In this document: piece by piece, positions 15,617 to 24,417 of the stretch | Layout of the letters: the number at the start of each line of letters is the position of its first letter | Numbering within the stretch: position 1 is the first letter of the stretch | NCBI RefSeq assembly: GCF_004217545.1 | Contig: NZ_SHKY01000001.1 | Coordinates: 1,054,001-1,118,000, forward strand | DNA: 64,000 nt | DNA from: Krasilnikovia cinnamomea | GTDB taxonomy: Bacteria; Actinomycetota; Actinomycetes; Mycobacteriales; Micromonosporaceae | Direction: 5' to 3' | Notes under the pieces: model-generated | The model's input: the letters and a program-made list of their open reading frames with translations, nothing else | The model's database searches: none | Told to the model about the DNA's origin: nothing | Program-made: the position numbers and the translations under genes

Positions 15617-16810
15617 TCAGCCGACCCGCAGGCGCAGGCCGACCAGCTCGTACGAGGCGATCTCGGGCCGCAGGCGGACCTGCGGCGGGCCGACCATCCG
15701 CAGGCCGGGCAGCGCCAGCAGCCGGGTCAGGAACGTCTCGGTCTCCTGGATCGCGATGTACGCGCCGGGGCAGCGATGCGGGCCGTCGCCGAAGGCCAGC
15801 CCCGCACCCCCGACCCCGTCGGGCAGCGCCCGGCCGGGGCAGACCGCGCCGGGCTCGGCACCGACCGCGGCGCCGTCGAGGTTCGCGGCGGCGACGCCGA
15901 CGTCGACCCGGACCCCGGCGGGGATGGTCACCGGACCCTGCGCACTCGGCAGCTCCAGCTCGGCCGTGGTGGTCCGGTACAGGTCGCTGACCACCGGCTC
16001 CAGGCGCAGGATCTCGTGCAGGATCGCCACCCGCCGGGACTCGTCGCCCCCGGTGTAGTCGTGGCGCAGCTCGTCGTCGGTGAGCAGGTGCCAGGCGGCG
16101 AGCGTGATGAACTCGCGGGTCGTCACCATCCCGGCGGCGGCGAAGGTGACGCACTCGCCGAGGATCTCGCTCGCGGAGCAGCCCTCGTCGATCAGGTGGG
16201 AGATGAGGTCGTCGCGGCGCGCCGCGCGCCGGGCCGCGATCGAGGGCCGTACGTCGAACCAGTAGAACTTGCCGAGGTTGACGTTGCCGCGCAGCGCGCG
16301 CACGGCCGCGCCCGGATTCCGCCAGCCCGGGGTGCCGCCCTGCTCGGCGAAGAAGCGTTCCAGCCGCCGCGCCATCCCCGCGCCGCCGTCGGTCAGGCCG
16401 ATGACCTCGGCCGCGACGGCCACCGCCAGCTCGAACGACAGGTGCGACAGGTCCGCCTCGCCGCGGCGGCTCAGCTCGTCGCACTGCTGCTGGGCCAGCC
16501 GCTGCATGAACCCGCGGTACGCCGTGTCCACCTTCTTCGGGGTGAAGTACTTCGCGGTCTGGCGGCGGTGCTCCCGGTGCTCGGCGCCGTCGCGGTACAG
16601 CACCGGCAGGCGCATCTTGCCCTCGAGCTTGCGCGCGTTCTCGATGTTGAAGCCCGCCTGCCGCGTCTCGGTGCTGCGCAGCAGCGCGCGGGCGGTGGCG
16701 AAGTCCTGAACCCGCCAGGTCCCGTCGGCATCGGCGTGCGCCGGGCAGCCCGGTGCCAGCTCGCCTCGGGCCACCTTGCGGGTCGATTGGACCGGGGTCT
16801 CGGCGGTCAT
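15617..16810 (-). CDS. Cytochrome P450 with atypical I-helix
   Basis: A 397-residue soluble bacterial P450. The haem-binding motif FGDGPHRCPGAYIA, the K-helix ExxR (EILRLEP) and the C-helix HREHRRQ are intact. The oxygen-activation motif reads AAGMVTTRE: the usual acidic residue before the Thr pair is Val. ATG start with AGGAG 7 nt upstream. No ferredoxin or reductase gene is adjacent, so redox partners must come from elsewhere. Substrate unknown. Confidence 0.9.
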   Translation of the reverse strand: MTAETPVQSTRKVARGELAPGCPAHADADGTWRVQDFATARALLRSTETRQAGFNIENARKLEGKMRLPVLYRDGAEHREHRRQTAKYFTPKKVDTAYRGFMQRLAQQQCDELSRRGEADLSHLSFELAVAVAAEVIGLTDGGAGMARRLERFFAEQGGTPGWRNPGAAVRALRGNVNLGKFYWFDVRPSIAARRAARRDDLISHLIDEGCSASEILGECVTFAAAGMVTTREFITLAAWHLLTDDELRHDYTGGDESRRVAILHEILRLEPVVSDLYRTTTAELELPSAQGPVTIPAGVRVDVGVAAANLDGAAVGAEPGAVCPGRALPDGVGGAGLAFGDGPHRCPGAYIAIQETETFLTRLLALPGLRMVGPPQVRLRPEIASYELVGLRLRVG

Positions 16811-16883
16811 GCGGGCTCCTGTCGGGCTCGGGGCGGTCCGTCGATTGTGCTGGTTCCGGCGGCGCCTGTCATTCGGTACGCGC

Positions 16884-16917
16884 AGAAAGGGTCCCGCGGG
16901 GCGGCGGGACCCTTTCT
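16884..16917 (-). terminator. Terminator of the streptogrisin-like protease gene
   Basis: A perfect 14-bp stem (AGAAAGGGTCCCGC / GCGGGACCCTTTCT) with a 6-nt loop lies 16 bp beyond the protease stop and 74 bp before the P450 start, so the two minus-strand genes are separate transcription units. Confidence 0.8.
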
Positions 16918-16932
16918 ACCGTGGGAACACGT

Positions 16933-17982
16933 TCAGTAGACGCTCACCCCGTACACCGACAGGGGCTCGACGACCGGCTGGAAGAACGTGGTGCCGCCGA
17001 AGGAGCAGTTGCCGCTGCCGCCCGAGGTGAGGCCCAGGGCGGTGCTGCCGGAGTACAGCGAACCGCCGCTGTCGCCCGGCTCGGCGCACACCGTCGTACG
17101 GATGAGACCGGTGACGGTGCCCTGCGAGTAGTTGACCGTGGCGTTGAGCGCGGTGACCCGGCCCGAGTGGGTGCCGGTGGTGCTGCCCCGGCGGTACACG
17201 GTCGAGTTCACCGCCGGCGTGCCGGCCGACGTGATGTCCTGCGAGCCGACGGCGCCCGGACGCGACACGTTCGCGTTGGTGTACGCGACGATCCCGTAGT
17301 CGTTGCCGGGGAAGCTGGTGCCCGCCCGCGAACCCAGCGTCGTCGAGCCGTCGGTCCAGGTGGCACCGATGTTGGTGCAGTGCCCGGCGGTGAGGAAGTA
17401 GTAGCTGTTACCGCTGCGGACGTTGAAGCCCAGCGAGCAGCGGGCTCCGCCGGTGTAGATGGCGTCGCCGCCCGTGATCGTGGTGCTCAGCGTGCCGGGC
17501 AGGCGTTCCAGGCGGGCCCGGTCGCCGAGCTTGGCGACGATGGCCCGGACGGTGGCGAGGCGGGCGCCGGTGACGGTGTCGTCCGCGCTGACCACGACCT
17601 GGTTGCCGACCGGGTCGACCGCGAACGCCGTGCCGGGGATCTTCAGGGTCGACCGGAGCGTGGCGTCGGCGGCGGCGAGGGCGGCGCCGCTGTGGGTCAC
17701 GTACCGGGGGGTGGCGCCGGCCGCGCGGACATCGGCGGCGGTGGCCGCGTCGGTGACGTTGACGACCACGGCGCCGTGGTCGTCCACGTAGGAGCCGGCG
17801 GTGCGGGTGCCGAAGCGGGCGTCCAGGGTGCCGGCCAGCGCGGAGGACGCGAAGGACGGGTCGGCGGCGGCGCGGGCGGGGGTGGTGGCGGCCGCGGCGG
17901 GTGACGCGGCCAGCGCGCCACCCACGAGCATCGCGACGGCCAGGCCGACGATCGGCCGTCCTGGCTTGACGGGGATACGCAC
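16933..17982 (-). CDS. Secreted streptogrisin-like S1 serine protease
   Basis: A 349-residue pre-pro-protease. Signal peptide 1-31, an alpha-lytic-type propeptide to about 170, then the mature domain. Triad H201 (TAGHC), D228 (NDYGIV) and S305 (GDSGGSLY), with paired Cys around the His and Ser as in streptogrisins. The oxyanion loop is intact, so an active extracellular protease is expected. GTG start behind GGGAGG. Its promoter region (18000-18130) is unusually AT-rich and holds an inverted repeat. Confidence 0.92.
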   Translation of the reverse strand: MRIPVKPGRPIVGLAVAMLVGGALAASPAAAATTPARAAADPSFASSALAGTLDARFGTRTAGSYVDDHGAVVVNVTDAATAADVRAAGATPRYVTHSGAALAAADATLRSTLKIPGTAFAVDPVGNQVVVSADDTVTGARLATVRAIVAKLGDRARLERLPGTLSTTITGGDAIYTGGARCSLGFNVRSGNSYYFLTAGHCTNIGATWTDGSTTLGSRAGTSFPGNDYGIVAYTNANVSRPGAVGSQDITSAGTPAVNSTVYRRGSTTGTHSGRVTALNATVNYSQGTVTGLIRTTVCAEPGDSGGSLYSGSTALGLTSGGSGNCSFGGTTFFQPVVEPLSVYGVSVY

Positions 17983-18051
17983 GGGGTTCCTCCCAGGGGG
18001 GTGAGAGAGGTCCGCCGGTCCGGGGGTACCGGCGCTTGCCCGCAGTATCGA

Positions 18052-18071
18052 GATATTTCAATGTCAATATC
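18052..18071. promoter_or_regulatory. Inverted repeat in the protease promoter region
   Basis: GATATT and AATATC are separated by 8 bp in an AT-rich island about 70 bp upstream of the protease start. Such AT-rich dyads are rare in this DNA and suit an operator. Confidence 0.4.
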
Positions 18072-18187
18072 AAGACTAGTTACGAATGTGAACAACCTGC
18101 CTCGACGTTCGCCATACCGGCCGTGACCTGCATCGATGGCCGTGCCATAACGCGGGGCTATCACCAGTTCGGGATGCCGCGGTGGGG

Positions 18188-19525
18188 TCAGGCCGCCACC
18201 TTCAGGGCCCCGGTGGAGCTCAGATCCACCGCGATCCCCCGGGCCTGCGTACGGATCTCGGGCACCGCGGTCGTCTCCCACAGCGCGCCCCGGCGCAGCG
18301 GGCCGACCAGCCACAGCCGCGGCTGCACCGAGCCGTCACCAGCCACCACCCGGCCGGCCGGGTCGATGTCGAGGCCCAGCCCGTGCGGCCCGACCCGGGC
18401 GAAACCGGCCCGCAGCAGCGCACCGACCAGCGGGAGCGCCGCGCCGGGCAGCCGGCCCGGTCCGGTGCAGTTGACGATCGCCGCGAACCGGCGCGCCCGC
18501 CCGTCCAGGTCGGCCATGAGCCCGCCGCCGGGCGCCGGGGCCAGGCCCGCGAGGCCGCCGGCCCGGACCGCCAGAGCGCCCGCGGCGCGCAACGCGGCGA
18601 TGCGCTCGGCCACCTGCGGCGCCATCCGGTGCCGGTGGCACTCCCACGGGCGGGCCAGGTGACGCAGGAACGCGTCCTGTTCGGCCGGGCTGAGCGCGCA
18701 CCACAGCCGGTCCAGGTGCGGGCGCAGGCCGTCCACCACGGTCCGCCAGTCCCCGGCCTGACCGGCGCAGGCGCGCACGGTCCGTACCACGTCGCGCAGG
18801 GTGCGGCACTCGGCGAGCGCGGGCACGGTGGGCGGGGCGGCGGTCGCGGTGTGACTCAGCGGGAGGCGGCCGCGACGGCTCACGGCGACGACCGTGCGCC
18901 CGCCGCCGTCGGCGGTGAGGGTCAGGGCGATGTCGACCGCGGTCAGCCCGGTGCCGACCAGCAGGACCGGCGCCCGCTCCGGGATCGCCGCCAGCGCGCC
19001 GGGACGCCACGGGTCGGCCACGTACGCGGGGTGGCCCGCGAGGCGGGCGGGGATGCCGGGCGGCCGGGCCCCGGCGGGACCGCCCACGGCGAGGATGACG
19101 TGGTCGGCGAAGACGATGGTGCCGTCGGCGAGGGACACCGCCACGCCGGTGCGGCCGGGATACAGCGACCGTACGGGGGCGCGGCGGACGGTACACCGGC
19201 CGGGGTGCGCGGCGACGGCCTCGTCGAAGGCGTCGCGCAGGTACCGGCCGTAGTCGTGGCGGCTCAGGAACGCGTCGGGGTCGGCGCCGAGGCCGCGCTC
19301 GCGGGCCCAGCGGACGAAGTGGCCCGGGTCGTCCGGGTCGGCGCTCATCGCACCGGCCCGCGAGTTGAGCAGGTGCCACGGCTGTGCGGCGCCGTACGCG
19401 ATCCCGCCGCCCAGCTGCCCCGGCTCGATCAGCACCACGTCGTCGTCACCGGCGCGCAACACCTCGCGTGCGGCCAGTACGCCGGCACATCCGCCCCCGA
19501 CCACGACCACGGTCCGTCGCCCCAT
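18188..19525 (-). CDS. FAD/NAD(P)-binding oxidoreductase (PF13454-like)
   Basis: A 445-residue flavoprotein. The dinucleotide-binding VVVVGGGCAGVLAAREVL opens it, with GGIAYGAAQPWHLLNSRAGAMSADPDDPGHFVRW typical of the FAD-NAD(P)-binding family related to ornithine/lysine monooxygenase-like enzymes (shown in part). A second Rossmann motif is LLVGTGLTAVDIAL, and INCTGPG lies near the C-terminus. The ATG at 19525 is chosen because GGGAGG sits 5 nt upstream; longer in-frame starts would include that ribosome site. Substrate unknown. It stands alone. Confidence 0.8.
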   Translation of the reverse strand: MGRRTVVVVGGGCAGVLAAREVLRAGDDDVVLIEPGQLGGGIAYGAAQPWHLLNSRAGAMSADPDDPGHFVRWARERGLGADPDAFLSRHDYGRYLRDAFDEAVAAHPGRCTVRRAPVRSLYPGRTGVAVSLADGTIVFADHVILAVGGPAGARPPGIPARLAGHPAYVADPWRPGALAAIPERAPVLLVGTGLTAVDIALTLTADGGGRTVVAVSRRGRLPLSHTATAAPPTVPALAECRTLRDVVRTVRACAGQAGDWRTVVDGLRPHLDRLWCALSPAEQDAFLRHLARPWECHRHRMAPQVAERIAALRAAGALAVRAGGLAGLAPAPGGGLMADLDGRARRFAAIVNCTGPGRLPGAALPLVGALLRAGFARVGPHGLGLDIDPAGRVVAGDGSVQPRLWLVGPLRRGALWETTAVPEIRTQARGIAVDLSSTGALKVAA

Positions 19526-19552
19526 TGCGCCTCCCATGTCAGCCAAACCCGC

Positions 19553-19579
19553 CATTCCCTAGCAATAGGGTAGGGAATG
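19553..19579. promoter_or_regulatory. 9-9-9 inverted repeat upstream of the FAD oxidoreductase
   Basis: CATTCCCTA and TAGGGAATG form a perfect inverted repeat with a 9-bp spacer about 30-55 bp upstream of the flavoprotein start and 30 bp from the 3' end of the winged-helix gene. It could be an operator, or part of a terminator for neither gene; the operator reading fits the position better. Confidence 0.45.
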
Positions 19580-19608
19580 CGGGTTAGTGACGCCAGAGGC
19601 GCGCGGGG

Positions 19609-20208
19609 TCACTCGGCCGCGATCACCTGCACCCGGGCCTCGTCGGCCAGCCGGTATCCGACGCCGTAGACCGTGGTGATGAGGTCGGCGTCGCCCAGCT
19701 TGGTGCGCAGACGGCTGACGTGCACGTCCACCGTACGGGCCGTCGTGTGGGTGTGCCCCCACACCTGCGCCAGCAGCTGACTGCGGCTGAACACCTGCTG
19801 CGGGTTGCGGGCGAAGAAGAGCAGCAGGTCGTACTCCAGGCGGCTGAGCTCCAGCGCCGCGCCGTCGCGGCTCACCGCGCGCGGGCGCGGATCGAGCCGC
19901 AGGACACCAGGCCGGGCGGGGGCGGCCAGCCCGAACGGCGCCGCGCCGGGCGTGTCGGCGGCAAGCGGCTCGGTGCCGTCCACGACGATGTCGGCGCGCG
20001 GCCCGGCCGCCGCGACGAGGTCGTTCAGGGCGGCCAGGACCCGCTCCCCCTCGGGCGAGCCGCCCACGCCGATGGTGACCGTCACGGTGACCGAGCGCGC
20101 GTTGTCCGGCAACGGCCGGAGCCGGGCTGTTCGCCGCCGGCCCAACCGCCCGCGCGTAGGGGTGGGACGGGCGGAGCCATGGAGATCGGCGACTGCGAGA
20201 ACGGACAT
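19609..20208 (-). CDS. OmpR/PhoB-type winged-helix regulator without receiver domain
   Basis: A 199-residue protein. The C-terminal about 95 residues are a clear OmpR/PhoB DNA-binding domain (LSRLEYDLLLFFARNPQQVFSRSQLLAQVWG ... TVDVHVSRLRTKLGD, in part) ending in TTVYGVGYRLAD. The N-terminal half has a short VTVTIGVGGSPEGERVLAALNDLVAAAG stretch but lacks the Asp/Lys residues of a receiver, so it is probably not phosphorylated by a histidine kinase. ATG start with CGGAGGA 7 nt upstream. It may regulate itself or the adjacent flavoprotein. Confidence 0.8.
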   Translation of the reverse strand: MSVLAVADLHGSARPTPTRGRLGRRRTARLRPLPDNARSVTVTVTIGVGGSPEGERVLAALNDLVAAAGPRADIVVDGTEPLAADTPGAAPFGLAAPARPGVLRLDPRPRAVSRDGAALELSRLEYDLLLFFARNPQQVFSRSQLLAQVWGHTHTTARTVDVHVSRLRTKLGDADLITTVYGVGYRLADEARVQVIAAE

Positions 20209-20756
20209 GGTCTTTCCTCCGGATGCTCTGGCCGCCCGCCGGATCTCGACGACGGCAACAATTCTTATCCCATGTGCGGGATAGGGTTACGGACGCATGG
20301 CGCTGGCGTGGATGGCTCGACCGGGGAAGGTCACCGGGAGATCAGCGACCGGAGCAACACCGCGCGCTCGCGCATCGGAGCAGGTCAATAGCGAGGCGGG
20401 CCGTGAGTTTGATCTCGTGCAGCCGCATACCGTTCATCGTTGTGAGACCGGCTTGAGAGGTCAAAGATAATCCACCATGCGGGAATGCGTCACGAGGAAA
20501 CACTTGCGCTGTCACCGGAATGGGTGACGGGGCGCACATCAAATGCATTTCCGCACGCATCACAGTGGATTGCGACGACCGGTACGTGGACGCGGCGGCC
20601 GGAGGCGGGACCGGAGCCGAGCCAACGAACGACATGGCCATCACTCTCGCCGACCCGGCCGGCCTTGTCAACCATTCCCCATAGGTTTACTAGGATATGG
20701 CCACCGGGTGTGCATTGGCTCTCCCCCGCGCCTGCCCGCCCGGCCAGGCTGATGAC
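20209..20756. other. Intergenic stretch without a recognised gene
   Basis: Upstream of the winged-helix gene the GC content drops. No frame shows a recognisable domain or a good ribosome site. The part next to 20757 probably once held the 5' end of the LysE-like gene, but no matching N-terminal helices are visible in any frame. Confidence 0.5.
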
Positions 20757-20978
20757 ATGATCACGTCGCTGCTCGGGGTGCAGGGGTTCCTGCTCGGCGG
20801 CGTACAGATCGTGGTCAGCCTGACGGTCAACCTGCTTATCGTCTCGGCGGCCGGGACCATCGCGGTCTTCCTCGCCCGCCGGCCCGGCTGGCTGCGGGCG
20901 CAACGCTGGTTCATGGGCACCGTGCTGGGCGGGCTCGCGGTCCGCCTCGCCACCGACCGCGCCCCGGCCCACCCGTAG
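20757..20978 (+). pseudogene. Remnant of a LysE/RhtB-family exporter (C-terminal part)
   Basis: A 73-codon frame encoding VQGFLLGGVQIVVSLTVNLLIV and then WLRAQRWFMGTVLGGLAVRLA, which resembles the C-terminal third of LysE/RhtB amino-acid exporters, including the terminal RWxMGxVLxGLAxRLA helix. A whole exporter has about 205-215 residues and six helices. Here only two helices remain and nothing family-like precedes them. It is probably a decaying gene. The ATG at 20757 has no strong ribosome site. Confidence 0.6.
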
Positions 20979-21072
20979 CGGCGGTGCCCCAGGCGGCCGC
21001 GCCGACCCGCACGATCGCATCCGCCGGAAACCGCCCACGCGGCCGCGCGGGTCGCGATAGCTTGTACGCAGC

Positions 21073-21108
21073 AAGGCCGGGAACTCGCCGCCACGGGCTC
21101 CCGGCCTT
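21073..21108. terminator. Bidirectional terminator hairpin
   Basis: A perfect 10-bp stem (AAGGCCGGGA / TCCCGGCCTT) with a 16-nt loop lies 17 bp beyond the stop of the minus-strand response regulator and downstream of the LysE remnant on the plus strand. Confidence 0.65.
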
Positions 21109-21124
21109 CCTCGTTCCGGCCGGG

Positions 21125-21754
21125 TCAGGCGACGCCGCGGGCGTACAGGGCCAGACGGACCCGGTTCGGGCTGTCCGTCTTTGTCATCAGGCTCGTGACG
21201 TGCGTCTTCACCGTCGTCACCCCGATGTGCAGCCGTTCCGCGATCTCGATGTTGGACAGTCCCTCGGCCACCAGATCCAGCACCTCACGCTCGCGGGTGG
21301 TCAGCCCGGCCGCCGGGCGGGGCTCCTCCACCCGGGCGTCCACGGCCCGCCGCACCAGCCGCCGCAGCACCTGCTGGCTGAACGGGCTGTCCCCCGCCGC
21401 CGCCCGGCGGATGCCGTCGAGCAACTCGCTCGGCGGCGCGTCCTTGAGCAGGAACCCGCACGCCCCGGCGGTCAGCGCCGGATAGAGATGGTCATCGTCA
21501 CCGAACGTGGTGAGCACGAGAATCCGGGCGGCCGGCCGCTCGGCGAGGATCCGCCCGGTCGCCGTGATGCCGTCCATTCCCGGCATGCGCAGGTCCATCA
21601 CGATCACGTCCGGCGCCAGGCGGCCGGCCAGCGCCACCGCGTCCCGCCCGTTGTCCGCCTCCCCGATCACGCTGAGGTCCTCCTCGGCGTCGCAGAGCAT
21701 CCGCAGGCCCGCCCGGATCAGCGGCTGGTCGTCGACCAGCAGGACGCGGATCAC
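21125..21754 (-). CDS. NarL/LuxR-type response regulator
   Basis: A 209-residue two-component regulator. The receiver domain (about 2-120) has the acidic pair D8/D9, phosphoacceptor D54 (VIVMDLRMPGMDG) and conserved Lys (LLKDAPPSEL). The C-terminal LuxR helix-turn-helix reads LTTREREVLDLVAEGLSNIEIAERLHIG (in part). Its GTG start overlaps the stop of the histidine kinase gene (GTGA), so they form a cognate pair and are the last two genes of a five-gene unit beginning at 25791. Confidence 0.92.
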   Translation of the reverse strand: MIRVLLVDDQPLIRAGLRMLCDAEEDLSVIGEADNGRDAVALAGRLAPDVIVMDLRMPGMDGITATGRILAERPAARILVLTTFGDDDHLYPALTAGACGFLLKDAPPSELLDGIRRAAAGDSPFSQQVLRRLVRRAVDARVEEPRPAAGLTTREREVLDLVAEGLSNIEIAERLHIGVTTVKTHVTSLMTKTDSPNRVRLALYARGVA

Positions 21755-22926
21755 GCGGGCCCCACCGTGGCGGGCAGCGTGGTGTGCACCCGCCAGCCAC
21801 CCTCGGCCGGCCCCGCCGAGAGCCGCCCACCGAGAACCTCCACCCGCTCCCGCATGCCGGTCAGGCCGTGCCCGCCGGACGGCACCGCGGCCGGTGGGGT
21901 GCCGCCACCATCGTCGCGGACCTCCCATTCCAGGTCCCCGTCGCGCATCCCGACCCGCAGCCGGGCGTGCGCCGACGTACCGGCGTGCTTGGCCACGTTC
22001 GTCAACGCCTCCTGGGTGAGCCGCAGCACCGCCAGCCCGCGCACCGCGTCCAGCGTGCCCACGGCCGGGTCGATCTCGGCATGCACCGTGAGACCGGCGC
22101 GGGCCGCCGTGTCCACCGCCGCGCGCAGGGCCGCCGGCAGCGCGGCCGGTTCGATCGCGGTCAGGCCCGCGTCGGTGCCCTCGGCATCCGGGTCGCGCAA
22201 CACCGCGACCAGGCGGCGCAGGTCGGCCAGCGCGGCGGTGCCGGTGCGGTGCACGTCGTCGAAGACCTCCGCGACCCGCGGGTCGGCCTCGGGCAGCACG
22301 TGCTGCGCCACCCCGATCCGCAGCACCATCGACGCGACGTGGTGGGCCACCACGTCGTGCAGCTCGCGGGCGATCGCGCCGCGCTCGGCGGCACGGGCCG
22401 CCCGTTCCTCGGACTCGTGGCGGCGCCGCTGCTCGGCGGCGCGCTCCTCGGCCTGCCGGGCCAGCTCCCGGCTGGTCCGGATCACCAGGCCGAACAGGAC
22501 CGGCAGCCCCACGACGACAACCAGCCGGAGCACCCACTGCGGCAACGCGGACAGCGGCATTCCGGCGAAGTCGACCAGGTGCGCGGCGACCACGACGGCG
22601 GCCGCCGCCCAGATCATCCACACCCGGCTCACGGCCATCGTGACCTCGAGCAGCGCCCAGCTGGTGCCGACCTCGTTGATGGTGGCGTCGTCGATCACCG
22701 TGAACGCGACCACCAGCAGCGCGGTCTGCACCAGCAGGTTCACCACCGGGCGGCGGTGCAGGACCAGCGCCGCGGTGAAGGCGACCACCGCCAGCACCCA
22801 CTGCGTCGGCGTCGGTGTGCGCCCGGTGTGCGGACCGAAGACCAGGTAGGCGACCCCGCTGAGATCGAGCAGCAGCATCCGTACGCGCGTGTCGCGCGCG
22901 TCGAACAGCCGGCTGACCCAACCCAC
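21751..22926 (-). CDS. NarL-type sensor histidine kinase
   Basis: A 391-residue membrane kinase. The first about 150 residues hold about five membrane helices with little extracellular loop, suggesting an intramembrane sensor. A coiled linker follows, then the HisKA_3 domain with phosphoacceptor H190 (ARELHDVVAHH) and the HATPase domain with QEALTNVAKHA, DDGGG and GGHGLTGMRERVEVLGG (in part). GTG start 4 nt after the stop of the ABA4-like membrane gene and coupled to the response regulator downstream. Kinases of this layout in actinobacteria often respond to membrane stress. Confidence 0.92.
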   Translation of the reverse strand: MGWVSRLFDARDTRVRMLLLDLSGVAYLVFGPHTGRTPTPTQWVLAVVAFTAALVLHRRPVVNLLVQTALLVVAFTVIDDATINEVGTSWALLEVTMAVSRVWMIWAAAAVVVAAHLVDFAGMPLSALPQWVLRLVVVVGLPVLFGLVIRTSRELARQAEERAAEQRRRHESEERAARAAERGAIARELHDVVAHHVASMVLRIGVAQHVLPEADPRVAEVFDDVHRTGTAALADLRRLVAVLRDPDAEGTDAGLTAIEPAALPAALRAAVDTAARAGLTVHAEIDPAVGTLDAVRGLAVLRLTQEALTNVAKHAGTSAHARLRVGMRDGDLEWEVRDDGGGTPPAAVPSGGHGLTGMRERVEVLGGRLSAGPAEGGWRVHTTLPATVGPA

Positions 22927-22930
22927 GCGA

Positions 22931-23386
22931 TCAGCCTAGGCGCTGCTCGGCGGCCGCCGGGACCGCTGCGGGCCGGGGCCACCTGGACCGCAGCACCAGA
23001 TATGTGCCCAGGCCGAGCGGCCCGAGCAGGATCGTGAGCACCAGCACCGGCGAGATCACCAGCGCGGGGATGCCCCGCTCGCGGGAGTCCAGCCAGGCCC
23101 ACCGCCCGACGAACAGGTCGAAGCCGATCATGTGGGCCCAGGCCGCCGCCGCACCACGGTCGGTGCCGAGCAGGTCGCGCACGCTGTCCAGGGTGGGCGA
23201 GGCCACCGCGGGCAGCACCGTGCCGAGGGCGGGCAGCACCAACGCCAGGTAGATCACCACGACGGGCAGCACGATCAGCGGAGAACCGACCACCCGTGCG
23301 GTCCACGACCACCGGGGCAGCAGGATCATCAGCGCCCAGAACGGGGCCGCGACCGCGAACGTCAGCGTGAACAACGATTCCGTCAT
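22931..23386 (-). CDS. ABA4-like (DUF4281) membrane protein
   Basis: A 151-residue protein with four predicted membrane helices: FTLTFAVAAPFWALMILLPRW, IVLPVVVIYLALVLPAL, WAHMIGFDLFVGRWAWLDS and ISPVLVLTILLGPLGLGTYLV. The WxHxxxFDLFVGRWxxxD motif is characteristic of the ABA4-like family; the plant member acts in neoxanthin synthesis, bacterial members are unstudied. ATG start behind GGAGG; it overlaps the upstream gene (ATGA) and precedes the sensor kinase by 4 nt. Confidence 0.78.
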   Translation of the reverse strand: MTESLFTLTFAVAAPFWALMILLPRWSWTARVVGSPLIVLPVVVIYLALVLPALGTVLPAVASPTLDSVRDLLGTDRGAAAAWAHMIGFDLFVGRWAWLDSRERGIPALVISPVLVLTILLGPLGLGTYLVLRSRWPRPAAVPAAAEQRLG

Positions 23387-24336
23387 CGCCGCGCCTCCTG
23401 TGCCACCCATGCCCTGCCCTCCCGGTCCTTGCCGCCCTCGCCCCGGAGCACGGCCACCGTGGCGGCCACCGTGGCGGCGGCCAGCACGCCGAACGCGGCC
23501 AGCGTCAGGCCGTCCGGGCGCAGCAGCGGCTGGCCCCGCAGAGCCTGCCACGTCAGCAGCACGGTCAGCCCCCCGTACGCGGCGCCGGCCACGAGCATCA
23601 GCCGGGCCCGGACGGCCTCGTCCAGATGGCCCGCGAACCGGCCCAGCAGCAGCGCCAGCAGCGGCAACGCCTGCAGGGCGTGCAACCCGACGAAGTGCCC
23701 GACGCGCAGGTCCCCGCCGACCGTGCTCCAGCCCACCAGCGGCAGGCCGGGACCACCGTCGGGCACCCCGACGCTGTGCGCGCCGGCGATGCCGGGCGTA
23801 TCCGGTGCCGCGGTCGGCAGCACCATCGGGATGGCGGCGGCCAGGCCCAGCAGCGACAGCCCGAGGCCGAGGCGGAGGCCGTACCCGGCGACGCGGTCGG
23901 CCTGCCGCTGCCGGAGCAGTACCGCGGTGACCACGAACTGCGCGGCGAACAGCACCATGATCGCCGTACCCATGGCCTGCCACAACGCCGCGTTCAGCGG
24001 CGTCGTCTCGTTGTAGTGACTGGTCTGGCCGCGGACCACCTGGCCGACGATGACGGCCATCTCGACCGCCGCCGTGGCGACGATCGCGGTCGCCGCCCAC
24101 TCGGCGAGGCGGCTGCGGCGCGGCAGCAGGGACAGCATCCACGCGATGGTCAGGGTGTACACCCCGAACGACACCGCGAACTTGAACGGCTTGAGCCAGA
24201 TCGGCACGCCCGTGAGCACCCGCGGGTCCGCGACGATCCCGACCAGGGTGGCCAGCGCCGCCACCCCCATCAGGGCGGCGAAGACCACCAGGGGGCGGTG
24301 CCAGCCGGCCACCCGGCGCACTGCGAGAGATGTCAT
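23383..24336 (-). CDS. Uncharacterised multi-pass membrane protein
   Basis: A 317-residue protein with seven to eight predicted membrane helices. A distinctive loop, IWLKPFKFAVSFGVYTLTIAWML, and YNETTPLNAALWQAMGTAIMVLF recur in unstudied bacterial membrane proteins. A Gly/Pro-rich outer loop (DGGPGLPLVGWSTVGGDLRVGHFVGLHALQ, in part) contains His residues. It overlaps the ABA4-like gene by ATGA and follows a FAD oxidoreductase by 81 bp. Function unknown; perhaps a partner of the ABA4-like protein or of the sensor kinase. Confidence 0.6.
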   Translation of the reverse strand: MTSLAVRRVAGWHRPLVVFAALMGVAALATLVGIVADPRVLTGVPIWLKPFKFAVSFGVYTLTIAWMLSLLPRRSRLAEWAATAIVATAAVEMAVIVGQVVRGQTSHYNETTPLNAALWQAMGTAIMVLFAAQFVVTAVLLRQRQADRVAGYGLRLGLGLSLLGLAAAIPMVLPTAAPDTPGIAGAHSVGVPDGGPGLPLVGWSTVGGDLRVGHFVGLHALQALPLLALLLGRFAGHLDEAVRARLMLVAGAAYGGLTVLLTWQALRGQPLLRPDGLTLAAFGVLAAATVAATVAVLRGEGGKDREGRAWVAQEARR

Positions 24337-24417
24337 GCCATCGATGTTCGCGGCCGCGCGGGACCGTTTCGTCCGTCCCCGGGCCGCACCCCGCGGCCGC
24401 CGGTCGGAGCCGCCCTC

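Noticed and set aside
20485..20760. Open frame before the LysE remnant as its missing N-terminus
   Set aside because: No hydrophobic helices or PGP motif of LysE proteins; wrong frame for a simple fusion.
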